A DNA stretch of 64,000 nucleotides from an uncultured Collinsella sp. (GCA_900541685.1 UQKM01000003.1:75975-139974), one strand, 5' to 3'; positions 25,101 through 33,851 are shown, counted from the first letter of the stretch. Numbers and translations are program-made. Notes: a model not told the origin generated them from the letters alone.

Positions 25101-26919
25101 CGTGAAGCCCGAGCGTCCGATTCGCGTCGTCGACCAGTGGATGTACCACAGCCGCCTGTACGCCGTGGCCCGTTTTGTGACGATGCGCAACGACCTGGAC
25201 CTGATCCAGCTCAATTCCTTCGGCTGCGGTCTCGATGCCCTGACCACCGATCAGGTGCAGGAGATCCTGGAGGCCAGCGGCAAGATCTACACCGTGCTCA
25301 AGATCGACGAGGTGTCCAACCTGGGCGCCGCGCGCATCCGCATTCGCTCGCTCATGGCAGCGCTCAAGGACCAGGAGGCCGAGCGCTTGGCCGAGGCCAC
25401 GGCCGCGGGCAAGGTCTTTGAGCAGGGCGACGCCGCGCCGGTGGCGCCCTCCACGGATGCCCCCGCGTTCGCGAGCCGCAAGTACGCCTTCGAGGCGCAG
25501 CGTGAGAGCGCCTCGACTGCATGGCCCAAGGTGCCCTTTACCGAGCAGATGCGCGACGAGGGCTACACCATCCTGTGCCCGCAGATGGCGCCGATTCACT
25601 TTGACCTGGTCAAAGAGGTATTCCGCGGTGCCGGCTATAACCTGGAGCTGCTGCCCTCGACCGATCACGATGCCGTCGAGGCTGGCCTGCGCTATGTGAA
25701 CAATGACATTTGCTACCCGTCGATTCTGGTGACGGGCCAGATTATGGAGGCCATCGAGAGCGGTCGGTACGACCTGTCCAAGACCGCCGTGGTCATCAGC
25801 CAGACCGGCGGCGGCTGCCGTGCCACCAACTACATCGCGCTCATCCGCAAGGCCCTGCGCGAGAGCGGCCACCCCGAGATCCCCGTGATCTCGCTTTCGG
25901 CCGTGGCGCTCGGCGAGGACAACCCCGGCTTTAAGATTACGCCGACGCTGCTTAAGCAGGCCGTGTACGCGGTGCTCTTTGGTGACGTGATGATGCAGAT
26001 GCTCTACCGCTGCCGCCCGTACGAGGCCACGCCCGGTGCCGCCAACGCGCTCTACGAGGAGTACATGGCGCGCGCCCGCAAGCTCGCGCCCAAGTTCAAC
26101 AGGCATAACTACACCAAGCTGTGCCGCGAGGCCATCCGCGCGTTCGACACCATGCCGCTCGTGGGCGAGGGCGCCAAGCCGCGCGTGGGCGTGGTCGGCG
26201 AGATCTTGGTCAAGTTCCACCCCACGGCCAACAACCACGTGGTCGATGTCATCGAGCGCGAGGGCTGCGAGGCCGTGGTACCGGGCCTGCTCGACTTCTT
26301 CCTGTACTCCATGAGTAACGCCGAGCTGCAGAAGGACGAGCTGGGAAGCTCTGCTACCACGCGCGCGGGTATGCAGGCGCTTATTAAGCTCGTGGACTGG
26401 ATGCGCACGCCGGTGGAGGAGATGCTCGAAAAGTCCCGCCGCTTTGAGGCGCCCGAGCGCATCGGCACCATGGCGGACAAGGCCCGCACGGTGCTTTCGG
26501 TGTGCAACAACATGGGCGAGGGCTGGTTGCTCACGGCCGAGATGCTCGACCTCATCGACCATGGTGCGCCCAACATCATCTGCACGCAGCCCTTCGCGTG
26601 CCTGCCTAACCATGTGGTGGGCAAGGCCGTGATCAAGGAGCTGCGCCGCCAGCATCCCGAGAGCAACATCGTCGCGGTGGACTACGACCCCGGTGCGTCC
26701 GAGGTCAACCAGCTCAACCGCATTAAGCTCATGATCAGCGTGGCAAAGGAGAACATGCGCGCCGGTAAGGGCTTTAAGCTCGAGAAGGTGGCGCCGCTCG
26801 CGATGGACGAGGTCACCGGCCAGATGCGTGCCCATGACGGCTGCGTGAGCTGCGGGCCGGCCAGGGAGGAGGCCGTGGCGTCGGTCGCCGAGCGTCTGGG
26901 GCGCGGCATCGAGAAGTAG
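22135..26919 (+). CDS. Giant acyl-CoA dehydratase activase-like protein
   Basis: At 1594 residues this is the largest gene here. After an Ala/Lys/Glu-rich helical extension (1-75) come two ASKHA ATPase domains of the BcrAD/BadFG activase type, starting near residues 87 (GIDVGSTTVKLAVL) and 401 (GIDAGSTTMKAALV). Each has its cluster-ligand Cys (NGTCAGGTG; NEACSSGCG). A CGRCSNNC segment lies near 687, then a DUF2229-like region, then a C-terminal part like the 2-hydroxyacyl-CoA dehydratase subunits. Known activases use ATP and a 4Fe-4S cluster to drive an electron into a radical dehydratase. Proteins with this double layout are common in anaerobes but poorly understood. GAGGAGAG precedes the ATG. 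No separate dehydratase is adjacent. Confidence 0.85.
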   Translation: MSKLVEGIKDRMVAAAREAAPAVVDAAQKAATAAAEKVAEAVAEAKNAAGETLAADAATPTAAEPVAAAQAPEGAIFNPDNAHGNLHLGIDVGSTTVKLAVLNDDNQIVYAKYQRHHTDVRACARDLFEGAATVLPTAQMTCAITGSGGLLLSQWLDLEFVQEVIASKRAVETLIPATDVAIELGGEDAKIIYFDNGIEQRMNGTCAGGTGAFIDQMATLLHTDASGLNELAANATTIYPIASRCGVFAKTDVQPLLNEGARPEDVAASIFQAVVTQTISGLACGRPIRGNVAFLGGPLQYLSELRHRFYLTLNLDEEHRIVPQNAHLFVASGAAMAHESNKLSTFPQLIEAIDALGDTQGAEVERLDPLFATDEDFAEFKTRHDQEVVPKGKLEGYTGRVFIGIDAGSTTMKAALVGEDGQLLHTWYGNNNGDILGTAKVIMADFYNHIPAGCTIGHVTTTGYGEALLIEALKADSGEIETVAHLRGAKAFLPGVEFILDIGGQDMKCLRVKDGVIEHIMLNEACSSGCGSFIESFAVSMNMDVRAFADAAIHAKAPVDLGSRCTVFMNSRVKQAQKEGATVGDIAAGLSYSVIKNALFKVIKLRDPKEIGSQVIVQGGTFMSDATLRAFEQLTGVHAVRPDIAGCMGAYGAALLARDRAGADGTSTILSAEDIAHLTVTQKHVRCGRCSNNCQLTVNDFGGGRRFITGNRCEKGAGHKKQKTEAPNLFKKKNELLFGREVLSPDEAPRGTVGIPRALNMYENYPFWHAFFTRLGFSVQLSDQSSKKTYQAGIESMPSESVCYPAKMSHGHVMNLIDRDVDFIWMPCVRWERKEDPTAGNCYNCPIVMSYPTALALNIDEIREQNIEFLYPFVPYHDKTELKRRLYQVLAVDRVADAQAGRGRVRGPKITRSEVDAAVNAAFEADARFHEDIQTMGEEALKWVEDHGGHGIVLAGRPYHNDPEINHALPELISSFGFAVFTEDSLAHLVKPERPIRVVDQWMYHSRLYAVARFVTMRNDLDLIQLNSFGCGLDALTTDQVQEILEASGKIYTVLKIDEVSNLGAARIRIRSLMAALKDQEAERLAEATAAGKVFEQGDAAPVAPSTDAPAFASRKYAFEAQRESASTAWPKVPFTEQMRDEGYTILCPQMAPIHFDLVKEVFRGAGYNLELLPSTDHDAVEAGLRYVNNDICYPSILVTGQIMEAIESGRYDLSKTAVVISQTGGGCRATNYIALIRKALRESGHPEIPVISLSAVALGEDNPGFKITPTLLKQAVYAVLFGDVMMQMLYRCRPYEATPGAANALYEEYMARARKLAPKFNRHNYTKLCREAIRAFDTMPLVGEGAKPRVGVVGEILVKFHPTANNHVVDVIEREGCEAVVPGLLDFFLYSMSNAELQKDELGSSATTRAGMQALIKLVDWMRTPVEEMLEKSRRFEAPERIGTMADKARTVLSVCNNMGEGWLLTAEMLDLIDHGAPNIICTQPFACLPNHVVGKAVIKELRRQHPESNIVAVDYDPGASEVNQLNRIKLMISVAKENMRAGKGFKLEKVAPLAMDEVTGQMRAHDGCVSCGPAREEAVASVAERLGRGIEK

Positions 26920-26948
26920 TTGGCCTACTTCGAGCCGGATGTAAGACA

Positions 26949-26981
26949 AACGGGTGGTAGCCGTACCGGCTACCACCCGTT
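26949..26981 (+). terminator. Hairpin after the activase gene
   Basis: A perfect 14-bp stem, AACGGGTGGTAGCC and complement (26949-26962, 26968-26981), with a 5-nt loop lies 29 bases after the stop. It lacks a strong T-run (ATTACT follows) but is the likely transcript end. Confidence 0.65.
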
Positions 26982-26987
26982 ATTACT

Positions 26988-27335
26988 GGACATATGTTGC
27001 GTAAATCGTTTTGTCGCAGCCTTCTGTGGACTCGAATTTCGGAAGTGCGGGGAAAAACGCGAACCTCCCGAGCACACCGCCGTTTTAGACTCTTGCGACC
27101 TGCGGTTTTGTTGTCAAAAAAGCCGGTCTGGTCGGCGAACCCTGATTTTTCCCCGCACTTCCGAAAACAGCGGTTCAGCAGCGCCAAAAAATGGCCTCAA
27201 AATCGAGAGTTAATGAACAGGTGTAGCCGTTCACCGCGTAAAAGCGTCCGTTTGTAGAACCAGCCCCCGGCTCGTAGCCTCCATACGGTTGAATAAATAC
27301 ACATCTATGGAATTACGTAAGAGAGGATCGTTTCC
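26988..27335. other. Non-coding stretch with a MITE-like element
   Basis: This gap holds GGACATATGTTGCGTAA at 26988-27004, a 17-mer that recurs exactly at 63428-63444. The 130-bp inverted-repeat element at 27037-27166 follows, then about 170 bases in which I see no gene before the dehydrogenase. The ribosome site of that gene is GAGAGGAT. Confidence 0.5.
27037..27166. repeat. 130-bp element with 21-bp perfect terminal inverted repeats
   Basis: The ends 27037-27057 and 27146-27166 are exact reverse complements (TTTCGGAAGTGCGGGG plus five A). The 88-nt interior has no reading frame of note. The size and perfect ends fit a miniature inverted-repeat element or a structured RNA. Confidence 0.65.
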
Positions 27336-28295
27336 ATGAGCTACAAGACTGTTTGTGTTGCCGGTGGCGGCGTGTTGGGAAGCCAGATTGCCTTTCAGGC
27401 TGCCTACTGCGGCTTTGATGTGACGATTTGGCTGCGCAGCGAGGGCAGCATCGGCCGCACCCAGCCCAAGATCGATCATGTGCGCGAGGAGTACATCGCT
27501 GCTATCGAGGGCATGGCGGACGGCACGGGCGAGTGGTGCTCCGGTATCGCCGATAGCGGCAAGCCCTTCGACAAAGAGGAGGCACTCGCCGCCGTTGAAC
27601 GCGCTTATTCCACGATCAGGTTGGAGCTCGATCTTGCCAAGGCCGTGGCCGATGCCGACCTGGTCATCGAATCTATGGCCGAGGACACCCAGGCAAAGAT
27701 TGACTTCTACAAGAAGCTCGCCCCGGTCCTCCCGCAAAAGACCGTCGTCGTGACCAACTCCTCCACGCTGCTGCCGAGCACCTTTGCCAAGTACACCGGC
27801 CGCCCCGAGAAGTACCTGTCGCTGCACTTTGCCAACTCCATCTGGAAAAACAACATGACCGAGGTCATGGCCCAGAGCCAAACCGACAAGCGCTATTTTG
27901 ACGAACTCGTCGACTTTGCTAACGACATCCGCATGCTGGCGCTTCCCGTCAACAAGGAAAAGAACGGCTACCTGCTCAACTCTATGCTGGTGCCATGGCT
28001 GCTTTCGGGCCTGGACTTGTACGTCTCGGGCGTGAGCGATCCCAAGAGCATCGACCTCGCATGGACGCGTGGTACCGGCGCTCCCAAGGGCCCGTTTCGC
28101 GTATTCGACACGGTGGGCATCCAGACGGCGTACAACATCGTCATGCAGTACCAAAAGGTGCCGGGTCTGGTGAGCCCGCTGCTCAAAAAGATGATGATGC
28201 CCTACAACTTTAAGGCCATGGCCTCCGTCCTCAAGAAAATGCTCGACGAAGGTAAGCTGGGCGAAAGCTCGGGCGAGGGCTTCTTTACGTACTAA
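27336..28295 (+). CDS. 3-hydroxyacyl-CoA dehydrogenase
   Basis: A 319-residue NAD-dependent enzyme of the 3-hydroxybutyryl-CoA dehydrogenase family. It has the N-terminal Rossmann fold (VAGGGVLGSQIA) and the catalytic region LSLHFANSIWKNNMTEVM, with the active-site His in LHFAN. It interconverts 3-hydroxyacyl-CoA and 3-oxoacyl-CoA. No thiolase or crotonase gene adjoins it, so its pathway (butyrate-type or fatty-acid metabolism) is open. It lies downstream of the acyl-CoA dehydratase activase but beyond a terminator. Confidence 0.85.
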   Translation: MSYKTVCVAGGGVLGSQIAFQAAYCGFDVTIWLRSEGSIGRTQPKIDHVREEYIAAIEGMADGTGEWCSGIADSGKPFDKEEALAAVERAYSTIRLELDLAKAVADADLVIESMAEDTQAKIDFYKKLAPVLPQKTVVVTNSSTLLPSTFAKYTGRPEKYLSLHFANSIWKNNMTEVMAQSQTDKRYFDELVDFANDIRMLALPVNKEKNGYLLNSMLVPWLLSGLDLYVSGVSDPKSIDLAWTRGTGAPKGPFRVFDTVGIQTAYNIVMQYQKVPGLVSPLLKKMMMPYNFKAMASVLKKMLDEGKLGESSGEGFFTY

Positions 28296-28565
28296 AAATG
28301 ATCTCTTGGGGGCGGAAGCGTTGAGGATCTACGGTAGTATGCGACAAGATCTGAATAGGTCGAGCAAGAGCTGTAGCGCGCGTTGACGTTTGCCCAATAG
28401 AACGCAAAAAGGCACCGTTCGCCGATACTCCTCTCGCGAGTGGTTGCCATATGGTTTGATGTTGGAAACATATGATTGCCGACAGGCCGTAGGTGACATT
28501 CGCCATGATATCGGAGGTACCAAGTATGTTTCGTGCTCCGTTAAACAAGTATCGGGCTGGCTGAC

Positions 28566-29015
28566 ATGAGCCGCCGTTTTGTCTCGATAACCGTTGCAGT
28601 GGTTTGCCTGGCAGTGCTTCTGGGCGCTACAGGGCAACTCGCCATAAGTCGAGAAACATCCTATATGCAGGAATGCGTTTCCGAAGGCTTTGCCATTGAT
28701 GGTTACTATCGTGATGACGAAACAAGTCGGGAAACCCTGGCCTTTCTTGAAGAGGATAACCATCGGTGGCAACTGGTCGGCAAAGGCGGCGACTGCGTTG
28801 ATGGGCAGTTCGAGCGTATAGACGACCCCAACATTCTGGTATTAAAGAATGAAAACGGCGAAGAATTCGGTACGGTCCACGTGGCGTATATTTCGCGCCG
28901 ACGCGATCAGGGCTTGCTCTACCTATTTAGAGATACCAGGGTGACCCGTTTTTATCTGGTGAGTACCGGTCCGGCGTTTACAGTGGAGTCTGGCGATGTC
29001 GATACGGACAGCTGA
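28566..29015 (+). CDS. Small exported or membrane-anchored protein of unknown function
   Basis: A 149-residue protein with an N-terminal hydrophobic segment at about 7-25, either an uncleaved anchor or a signal peptide, followed by a polar, acidic domain that should lie outside the membrane. Two Cys at about 37 and 77 could form a disulfide. I do not recognise the family. The ribosome site is weak (GGCTGG). A strong terminator follows. The 270 bases before it contain no convincing gene. Confidence 0.55.
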   Translation: MSRRFVSITVAVVCLAVLLGATGQLAISRETSYMQECVSEGFAIDGYYRDDETSRETLAFLEEDNHRWQLVGKGGDCVDGQFERIDDPNILVLKNENGEEFGTVHVAYISRRRDQGLLYLFRDTRVTRFYLVSTGPAFTVESGDVDTDS

Positions 29016-29035
29016 TTCACGGCAATAAATCAGCG

Positions 29036-29070
29036 AGCGGGGCGCGGCCATGGACCGCGCCCCGCTATTT
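29036..29070. terminator. Terminator between converging genes
   Basis: A perfect 12-bp stem AGCGGGGCGCGG/CCGCGCCCCGCT (29036-29047, 29055-29066) with a 7-nt loop, followed by ATTTG on the plus strand. Confidence 0.7.
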
Positions 29071-29140
29071 GCTCGTGGCCCGCGTCACGTCTGCGCCAAG
29101 TCGTGACTCGCGGCTGCGCGCATCCATCCCACGTCGCGTA

Positions 29141-30280
29141 TTACTGCACATCAAACTCCACGCGATCGAGCTCGGGCACATTGAGGTCGATGAGCTTGCG
29201 GGCTACACGGCGGTCGTGTGCCCCAAGCGCCTCGCTTGTCGTCACATGGGCGACAACCTCGCGCTCGACAAGGCCCTCCTCCTCGTCTTCGGTGGCCGAG
29301 GTCTCGACGGCAACGGTGTAATCCTTAAAGCCCGGCAGCACCGCGGCAAGCTCGCGCGTGGTTTCGGTGACGCCGTAACCGTCCTGCACGCCGGCCTGCG
29401 CCGAGCCAATAGACCCCGCCGTCATAACGATGCAGGGGATGGCAAAGATCACCGTGCCCACGATGATGCGGCGGCGCACCTTGTGTGACAGCTCATCGAC
29501 CTCGGCGTTTTCCTCGGCGGTCACAATGCCGTCGCCGTTGAGGTCGCGCTTGAGCGGCACGCGCAAAAGAAGCAGCACGGCTTCGGCAGCCAGTGCGATA
29601 AAGACCACGTTGATGCCAAACTCGTAGAGGGCCGAGAGAAACAGCGACCCGCTCGCGATGGCGATGCCATAGCCCGCCGCGCACAGGGGCGGCATGAGCG
29701 CGGTCGCCACGGCCACGCCGGCGATGAGCGTGGCGGGTTCCTGGTCGCGCGAGTTGCCCAGGCCACCCGCAAAGCCGCCTGCGAGTGCGACGGCAAGGTC
29801 CCACACAGTCGGTGTCGAATTGTCGATGATGGCGGCCGTGGTGGTGCCAAGGGGCGAGAGCTTAAAATACAACGTGGACGTGACCAGGCAAAAGGCCATC
29901 TGTAGAGCCAAGCTCGCGATGGCCTCGACGGTAATCTCGCGGTCGAGCGTGGCGATGCCGTATGCCATGGCAAGGACCGAGCCCATGAGCGGGCAGATGA
30001 GCATGGCGCCTACAATGGCGATATCCGAGTCGATATCGAGGCCGATGCTCGCAATCAACATGGCAATGATCAGGATGCATAAGTGCGAGCCAGTCAGGCG
30101 CGCCCCGTTTACAAAGCGCTTGCGAATCACGTGATAGGGCGCGCGTCCCTCGCGAATGTTGAATGCCTGCTTTAGAAAGCGGCTTGCGTCCTTCATGGCC
30201 TCGCTGTGTGCGGGGCGTATACCGTGACGACGATGATGACGCTCGCGCAGCCGCTTGATCTGTTGTTTATCGAGTTCCAT
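29141..30280 (-). CDS. DUF389 family membrane protein with an EF-hand-like loop
   Basis: A 379-residue inner-membrane protein of the DUF389 family with about six to seven spans (first near 65-85). Family motifs are DSDIAIVGAMLICPLMGSV and the later ATALMPPLCAAGYG. The start at 30280 has GAGG five bases before; a GTG at 30286 overlaps the ribosome site. Between the membrane core and the C-terminal soluble part is DLNGDGIVTAEE, which matches a calcium-binding EF-hand loop at all key positions. The role of the family is unknown. Confidence 0.82.
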   Translation of the reverse strand: MELDKQQIKRLRERHHRRHGIRPAHSEAMKDASRFLKQAFNIREGRAPYHVIRKRFVNGARLTGSHLCILIIAMLIASIGLDIDSDIAIVGAMLICPLMGSVLAMAYGIATLDREITVEAIASLALQMAFCLVTSTLYFKLSPLGTTTAAIIDNSTPTVWDLAVALAGGFAGGLGNSRDQEPATLIAGVAVATALMPPLCAAGYGIAIASGSLFLSALYEFGINVVFIALAAEAVLLLLRVPLKRDLNGDGIVTAEENAEVDELSHKVRRRIIVGTVIFAIPCIVMTAGSIGSAQAGVQDGYGVTETTRELAAVLPGFKDYTVAVETSATEDEEEGLVEREVVAHVTTSEALGAHDRRVARKLIDLNVPELDRVEFDVQ

Positions 30281-30436
30281 GTTCACCTCGTATTGCCGCA
30301 GGAACGCGGATGTGTTCGCAGCATGTACTCTACACCGTGGCGCCCGTGGCGGTCATCTTGACATGGAACTTAGGCGAGCAGGCAAAGGAAGACACGCCAC
30401 ATACGAGTACTGCCGAGGGTTTCGGCAGATACAGAA

Positions 30437-30473
30437 AGAGCGCGGGGCCGGATGGTCTCCGACCCCGCGCTCT
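30437..30473 (-). terminator. Terminator of the OPT transporter gene
   Basis: An 11-bp stem AGAGCGCGGGG/CCCCGCGCTCT, extended inward, is followed on the minus strand by TTTCTGT, 24 bases after the stop. Confidence 0.75.
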
Positions 30474-30496
30474 GTACGGGTACGTTGTTGTTGGGT

Positions 30497-32200
30497 TTAT
30501 CCCAGCAGGCTCAGGCCAACAGAGACAAACGCCAGGATAACGCCGACGATAGACTCGCCACCGAGCAGGCCGCTGGCGACAACCAGGCCCTGCTCCTGGA
30601 AGGCGGCGTCCTTGGCGGCCTTCTCCTCGTCCGAAAGACCGGCGGCGGCGTCGCGGTGAGCGGCCCACTTGTCGTAGGCGAGCTTAACGCAGGAGCCCAG
30701 GAAGGCCGTGAGCGACATGTAGAACGGCAGGTACACGCCCAGACCGATCATCATGGCCGGAATGCCGAGCCAGTACATGACGATGCCGGCGATAAAGCCG
30801 CCTGCGAACCACGGCACGCTCGGGATGCCCGAGACCATGGTGGCGACGACGCTTGCCTGCGCGGCCACAAAGCTCTTGTCGGGGCCGAAAGCATCCGGAC
30901 CATAGGCGGTGACGAGCGCGACCATGACGGCGGCGGCGACCAGGGCGCCCACGATGCCGCCGATGGCCTGGCCGACCCACTGTGCGCGCGGGTTGGTGCC
31001 CAGCACGGCGCCGGCCTTAAAGTCGTTCATGACGTCGCCTGCAAGGCCGCATGCCACGGCCACGATGCCGGCGATAAAGAACAGCTTGACCTGTGCGAGC
31101 TGCGCGAAGGCCGCCACGATGAGCATGACGATGAGGCCGAAGATCTCCATGGGGTCGATGCCCGTCTGGCCGCAGCTCTGCGCGCTCATGATGGTGGTGA
31201 CAAAGGTGAACAGCGTGACGATGACGGCCGGAACGGGACCAAGGTCGAGCGCGATAGCGACGATCACGGCGATGACGGCGGTGCCCAGGCCGATGATGCC
31301 GGCGTCGAGCTTAAGGGAGCCCGAGATGAGCGACTGCTCGTCGGTGTCGGTGGAGCTGTCGGCGGCGAGGCCACGGACGATGCCGGCGACCTGCGGCAGG
31401 ATGTCCTTGAGGACGACGGCGACGCCAAAGCCCATCATGAGGCCCATGCCGAGCGATTTGACGATGCCCTGCGCAGTCACAACGTCGAATAGACCGGCAG
31501 CGGTGCCGCCCACGATGATGCCAAAGTTGCCCAGCAGCGCGCCGGCAAACCAGCAGGCCACGGGGGCGAAGCCCACCAAAAAGCCAATGGACAGCAACAT
31601 GGGCGAGTTGTAGATGGCAAAGGTCACGCCGGGGATATTGAGCGTGCACAGCATGCTGGGCACCACGCCCAGGGCGTCGCGAAGCACGCTGTAGATGCCT
31701 GCGATGGCCATGGAGCCAAAGAGCTGCTTGCCGGTCTTGCCGCCGGCCTCGGTGGCGCGCAGGGTCTGAGCTGCGGCGTTGCCGGTGGGGAACTCCAGCG
31801 CGGCGTCCACGATAAAGTGGCGGTGGATGAGCGCCGTTGCCAGAAGGCCCAAGATGGTGCCGGCGAGCGCCACGATAAACATGTCGAGCCAGCTGATCTG
31901 GTCGGCATAGCCCAGCATCCAGGCGCCCGGGATGGTAAACGCCAGGCCGCCGGCGACCATAGCGCCCGCGGACATGATGGTGTGGGTGACGTTGGCCTCG
32001 TTGAGGCTGGCGTTGCCCATGAGTTTCAGGAAGAACAGCGAAATGACGGCGGCGAAGATGATCGGCCAGGGGAGCGCGCCCATCTTGAGGGCCGTGTAGG
32101 CCGAGCTTGCCGTGATGATTACGCAACCGAGAACGCCGATGACGACGCCGCGCAGCGTGAGTTGACCGCGCATCGAGGCGCGGTTCGAGGGATTGCTCAT
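30497..32200 (-). CDS. OPT family oligopeptide/metal-chelate transporter
   Basis: A 567-residue membrane protein with about fourteen spans. The N-terminal region (TLRGVVIGVLG...SSAYTALKMGALPWPIIFAAVIS) and the segment LMGNASLNEANVTHTIMSAGAMVAGG are characteristic of the prokaryotic OPT family. These are proton-coupled carriers for small peptides or peptide-like metal chelates. It has its own terminator and stands alone between divergent and convergent genes. The start follows AAAGGAG on the minus strand. Substrate not predicted. Confidence 0.88.
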   Translation of the reverse strand: MSNPSNRASMRGQLTLRGVVIGVLGCVIITASSAYTALKMGALPWPIIFAAVISLFFLKLMGNASLNEANVTHTIMSAGAMVAGGLAFTIPGAWMLGYADQISWLDMFIVALAGTILGLLATALIHRHFIVDAALEFPTGNAAAQTLRATEAGGKTGKQLFGSMAIAGIYSVLRDALGVVPSMLCTLNIPGVTFAIYNSPMLLSIGFLVGFAPVACWFAGALLGNFGIIVGGTAAGLFDVVTAQGIVKSLGMGLMMGFGVAVVLKDILPQVAGIVRGLAADSSTDTDEQSLISGSLKLDAGIIGLGTAVIAVIVAIALDLGPVPAVIVTLFTFVTTIMSAQSCGQTGIDPMEIFGLIVMLIVAAFAQLAQVKLFFIAGIVAVACGLAGDVMNDFKAGAVLGTNPRAQWVGQAIGGIVGALVAAAVMVALVTAYGPDAFGPDKSFVAAQASVVATMVSGIPSVPWFAGGFIAGIVMYWLGIPAMMIGLGVYLPFYMSLTAFLGSCVKLAYDKWAAHRDAAAGLSDEEKAAKDAAFQEQGLVVASGLLGGESIVGVILAFVSVGLSLLG

Positions 32201-32392
32201 ATAGAACTCCTTTGCGTATATCCGCTTCCCCCGGGAGCGCCGCTACGGATGCGGCGCGGGAAGTCGGGTTACCAAGGGCCGCCGCGTGAGCTCGCAAACG
32301 ACCGCGCACCAGTATAGCCGCAAGTTAGTCATTTTGGGATGACTGGTTTAGGTAGGCGATATACTGCTGGGCAGACGAAAGGAGCGCCGACG

Positions 32393-33244
32393 ATGCTTAA
32401 TGGGTGCGCATATATATTGACGGTCGACGTGGGCAACACGTTCATTCGCTTTGGCCTGTTTGCCGAGGATTCGGCCGCGGCACAGGAATGCCCGCTTGCG
32501 ACGTGCGAGATCACGACGCCGTCGAGCATCACGGCCGACGAGGCGCGCATGCGACTTGTGCAGGTCATGGGCGCGCTCGCCGCCGATGCGGGTGTGCCCG
32601 GGGTGCTCGTACCCGCGGCTGCTGTGCTGAGCTGCGTGGTCCCGGCGCTCGAGCGTCCGTGGAAGGCGGCGCTTTCCCGTACCTGCACGGGGCGCGTGCT
32701 CACTGTGGGGCCGGGACTTAAGACCGGCATGCCCGTGCACTACGACGATCCTGCCGAGATCGGTCCCGACCGCATCGCCGATGCCGTGGCGGCCCGCGCC
32801 GTCTACGGCTCGCCGTGCATCGTGATCGACCTGGGCACGACGACCAATATCGAGGTGATCGACGCGCACGGCACCTTTGTCGGCGGCGTTATCGCGCCGG
32901 GGCTGGCGCTCGGCGCCCGTTCGCTCTCGGCCGCTGCGGCGCGCCTGCCTCAGGTCGAGCCTTCGGCGCCAACGCACGTCATCGGCCGCAACACGCGCGA
33001 GGCCATGCGCTCGGGCGTGGTCTTGGGCGAGGTGGCCCGCATCGACGGCATGCTCGACATGGTGCTTGCCGAGATGCGCGCGACCAAGGCCGCGGGGGAG
33101 GGTGATGTGCCCATCGTCATTACCGGCGACGATGCCGAGGCACTTGCGGCGCTGGTCGGCCATAGCCTGACGGTCGATGACGCGCTGACGCTGCGGGGCC
33201 TCGCCGAGCTCTACCGCATCAACCAAAAGCCCCGTCGCGCGTAG
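32393..33244 (+). CDS. coaX: Type III pantothenate kinase
   Basis: A 283-residue kinase that phosphorylates pantothenate in the first step of coenzyme A synthesis. It has the ASKHA phosphate loops TVDVGNTFIRFGLF and VIDLGTTTNIEVID, the central GPDRIADAVAAR and the GG.I.PGL segment (GGVIAPGLALG). The ATG at 32393 follows AAAGGAG; upstream frame is ignored. It leads a run of housekeeping genes on the plus strand. Confidence 0.92.
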   Translation: MLNGCAYILTVDVGNTFIRFGLFAEDSAAAQECPLATCEITTPSSITADEARMRLVQVMGALAADAGVPGVLVPAAAVLSCVVPALERPWKAALSRTCTGRVLTVGPGLKTGMPVHYDDPAEIGPDRIADAVAARAVYGSPCIVIDLGTTTNIEVIDAHGTFVGGVIAPGLALGARSLSAAAARLPQVEPSAPTHVIGRNTREAMRSGVVLGEVARIDGMLDMVLAEMRATKAAGEGDVPIVITGDDAEALAALVGHSLTVDDALTLRGLAELYRINQKPRRA

Positions 33245-33326
33245 CGATGGTGCGGTGGGACAAAAACGTCTCCACCTTTCACCTGCTACAATGGGTCAAA
33301 CTATTGCGATTTCGGAGGTGTCTGCC

Positions 33327-33851
33327 ATGTCGGACGATCTTCATCAAACCGCGTCGGGCAAGCGCCGCGACGTCATTAGCTGGGATGAGTTCTTTATGAG
33401 CGTGGCCATCGCCGCTCAGCGCCGCAGCAAGGACCCCAACACGCAGGTGGGCGCGTGCATCGCCAACACCAACCACCGCATCCTTTCGGTGGGCTACAAC
33501 GGTACGCCCTCGGCGCTCAACGACGACTTTTTCCCGTGGGGCACGAGCGACGACCCGCTGCAGGACAAGCACAACTACGTGGTCCATGCCGAGGCCAACG
33601 CCGTGCTCAACTATCGCGGCTCGCTCAAAGACCTTGAGGGTTCCACAGTCTACGTCACGCTGTTTCCGTGCCACGACTGCGCCAAGATCCTGGCGCAGGT
33701 AGGCGTGGGCGAGGTCGTCTACCTGGACAACAAGTATGCCGATACCGACGACGGCCGTATCAGCCGCCGCATTCTCGACTCCTGCGGCATCAGCTACCGC
33801 CAGGTTATCGTCGATGTCCAGATTGGTACCGGGGGGCAGGCTCGGCAGTAG
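33327..33851 (+). CDS. comEB: dCMP/cytidine deaminase (ComEB family)
   Basis: A 174-residue zinc deaminase. The catalytic HAE motif (VVHAEANAVLNY) and the PCHDCAK zinc pair are present. The N-terminal WDEFFMSVAIAAQRRSKDPNTQVGA is typical of deoxycytidylate deaminases, which convert dCMP to dUMP for thymidylate synthesis. The ATG at 33327 follows CGGAGGTG. Length agrees with the family. The symbol is by homology to Bacillus; there is no competence operon here. Confidence 0.88.
   Translation: MSDDLHQTASGKRRDVISWDEFFMSVAIAAQRRSKDPNTQVGACIANTNHRILSVGYNGTPSALNDDFFPWGTSDDPLQDKHNYVVHAEANAVLNYRGSLKDLEGSTVYVTLFPCHDCAKILAQVGVGEVVYLDNKYADTDDGRISRRILDSCGISYRQVIVDVQIGTGGQARQ

Noticed and set aside
23029..26976. 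1315-residue open frame on the minus strand opposite the activase gene
   Set aside because: It is an antisense shadow produced by high GC at third codon positions; composition is His/Arg/Gly-rich without any domain, and the plus frame has clear motifs.
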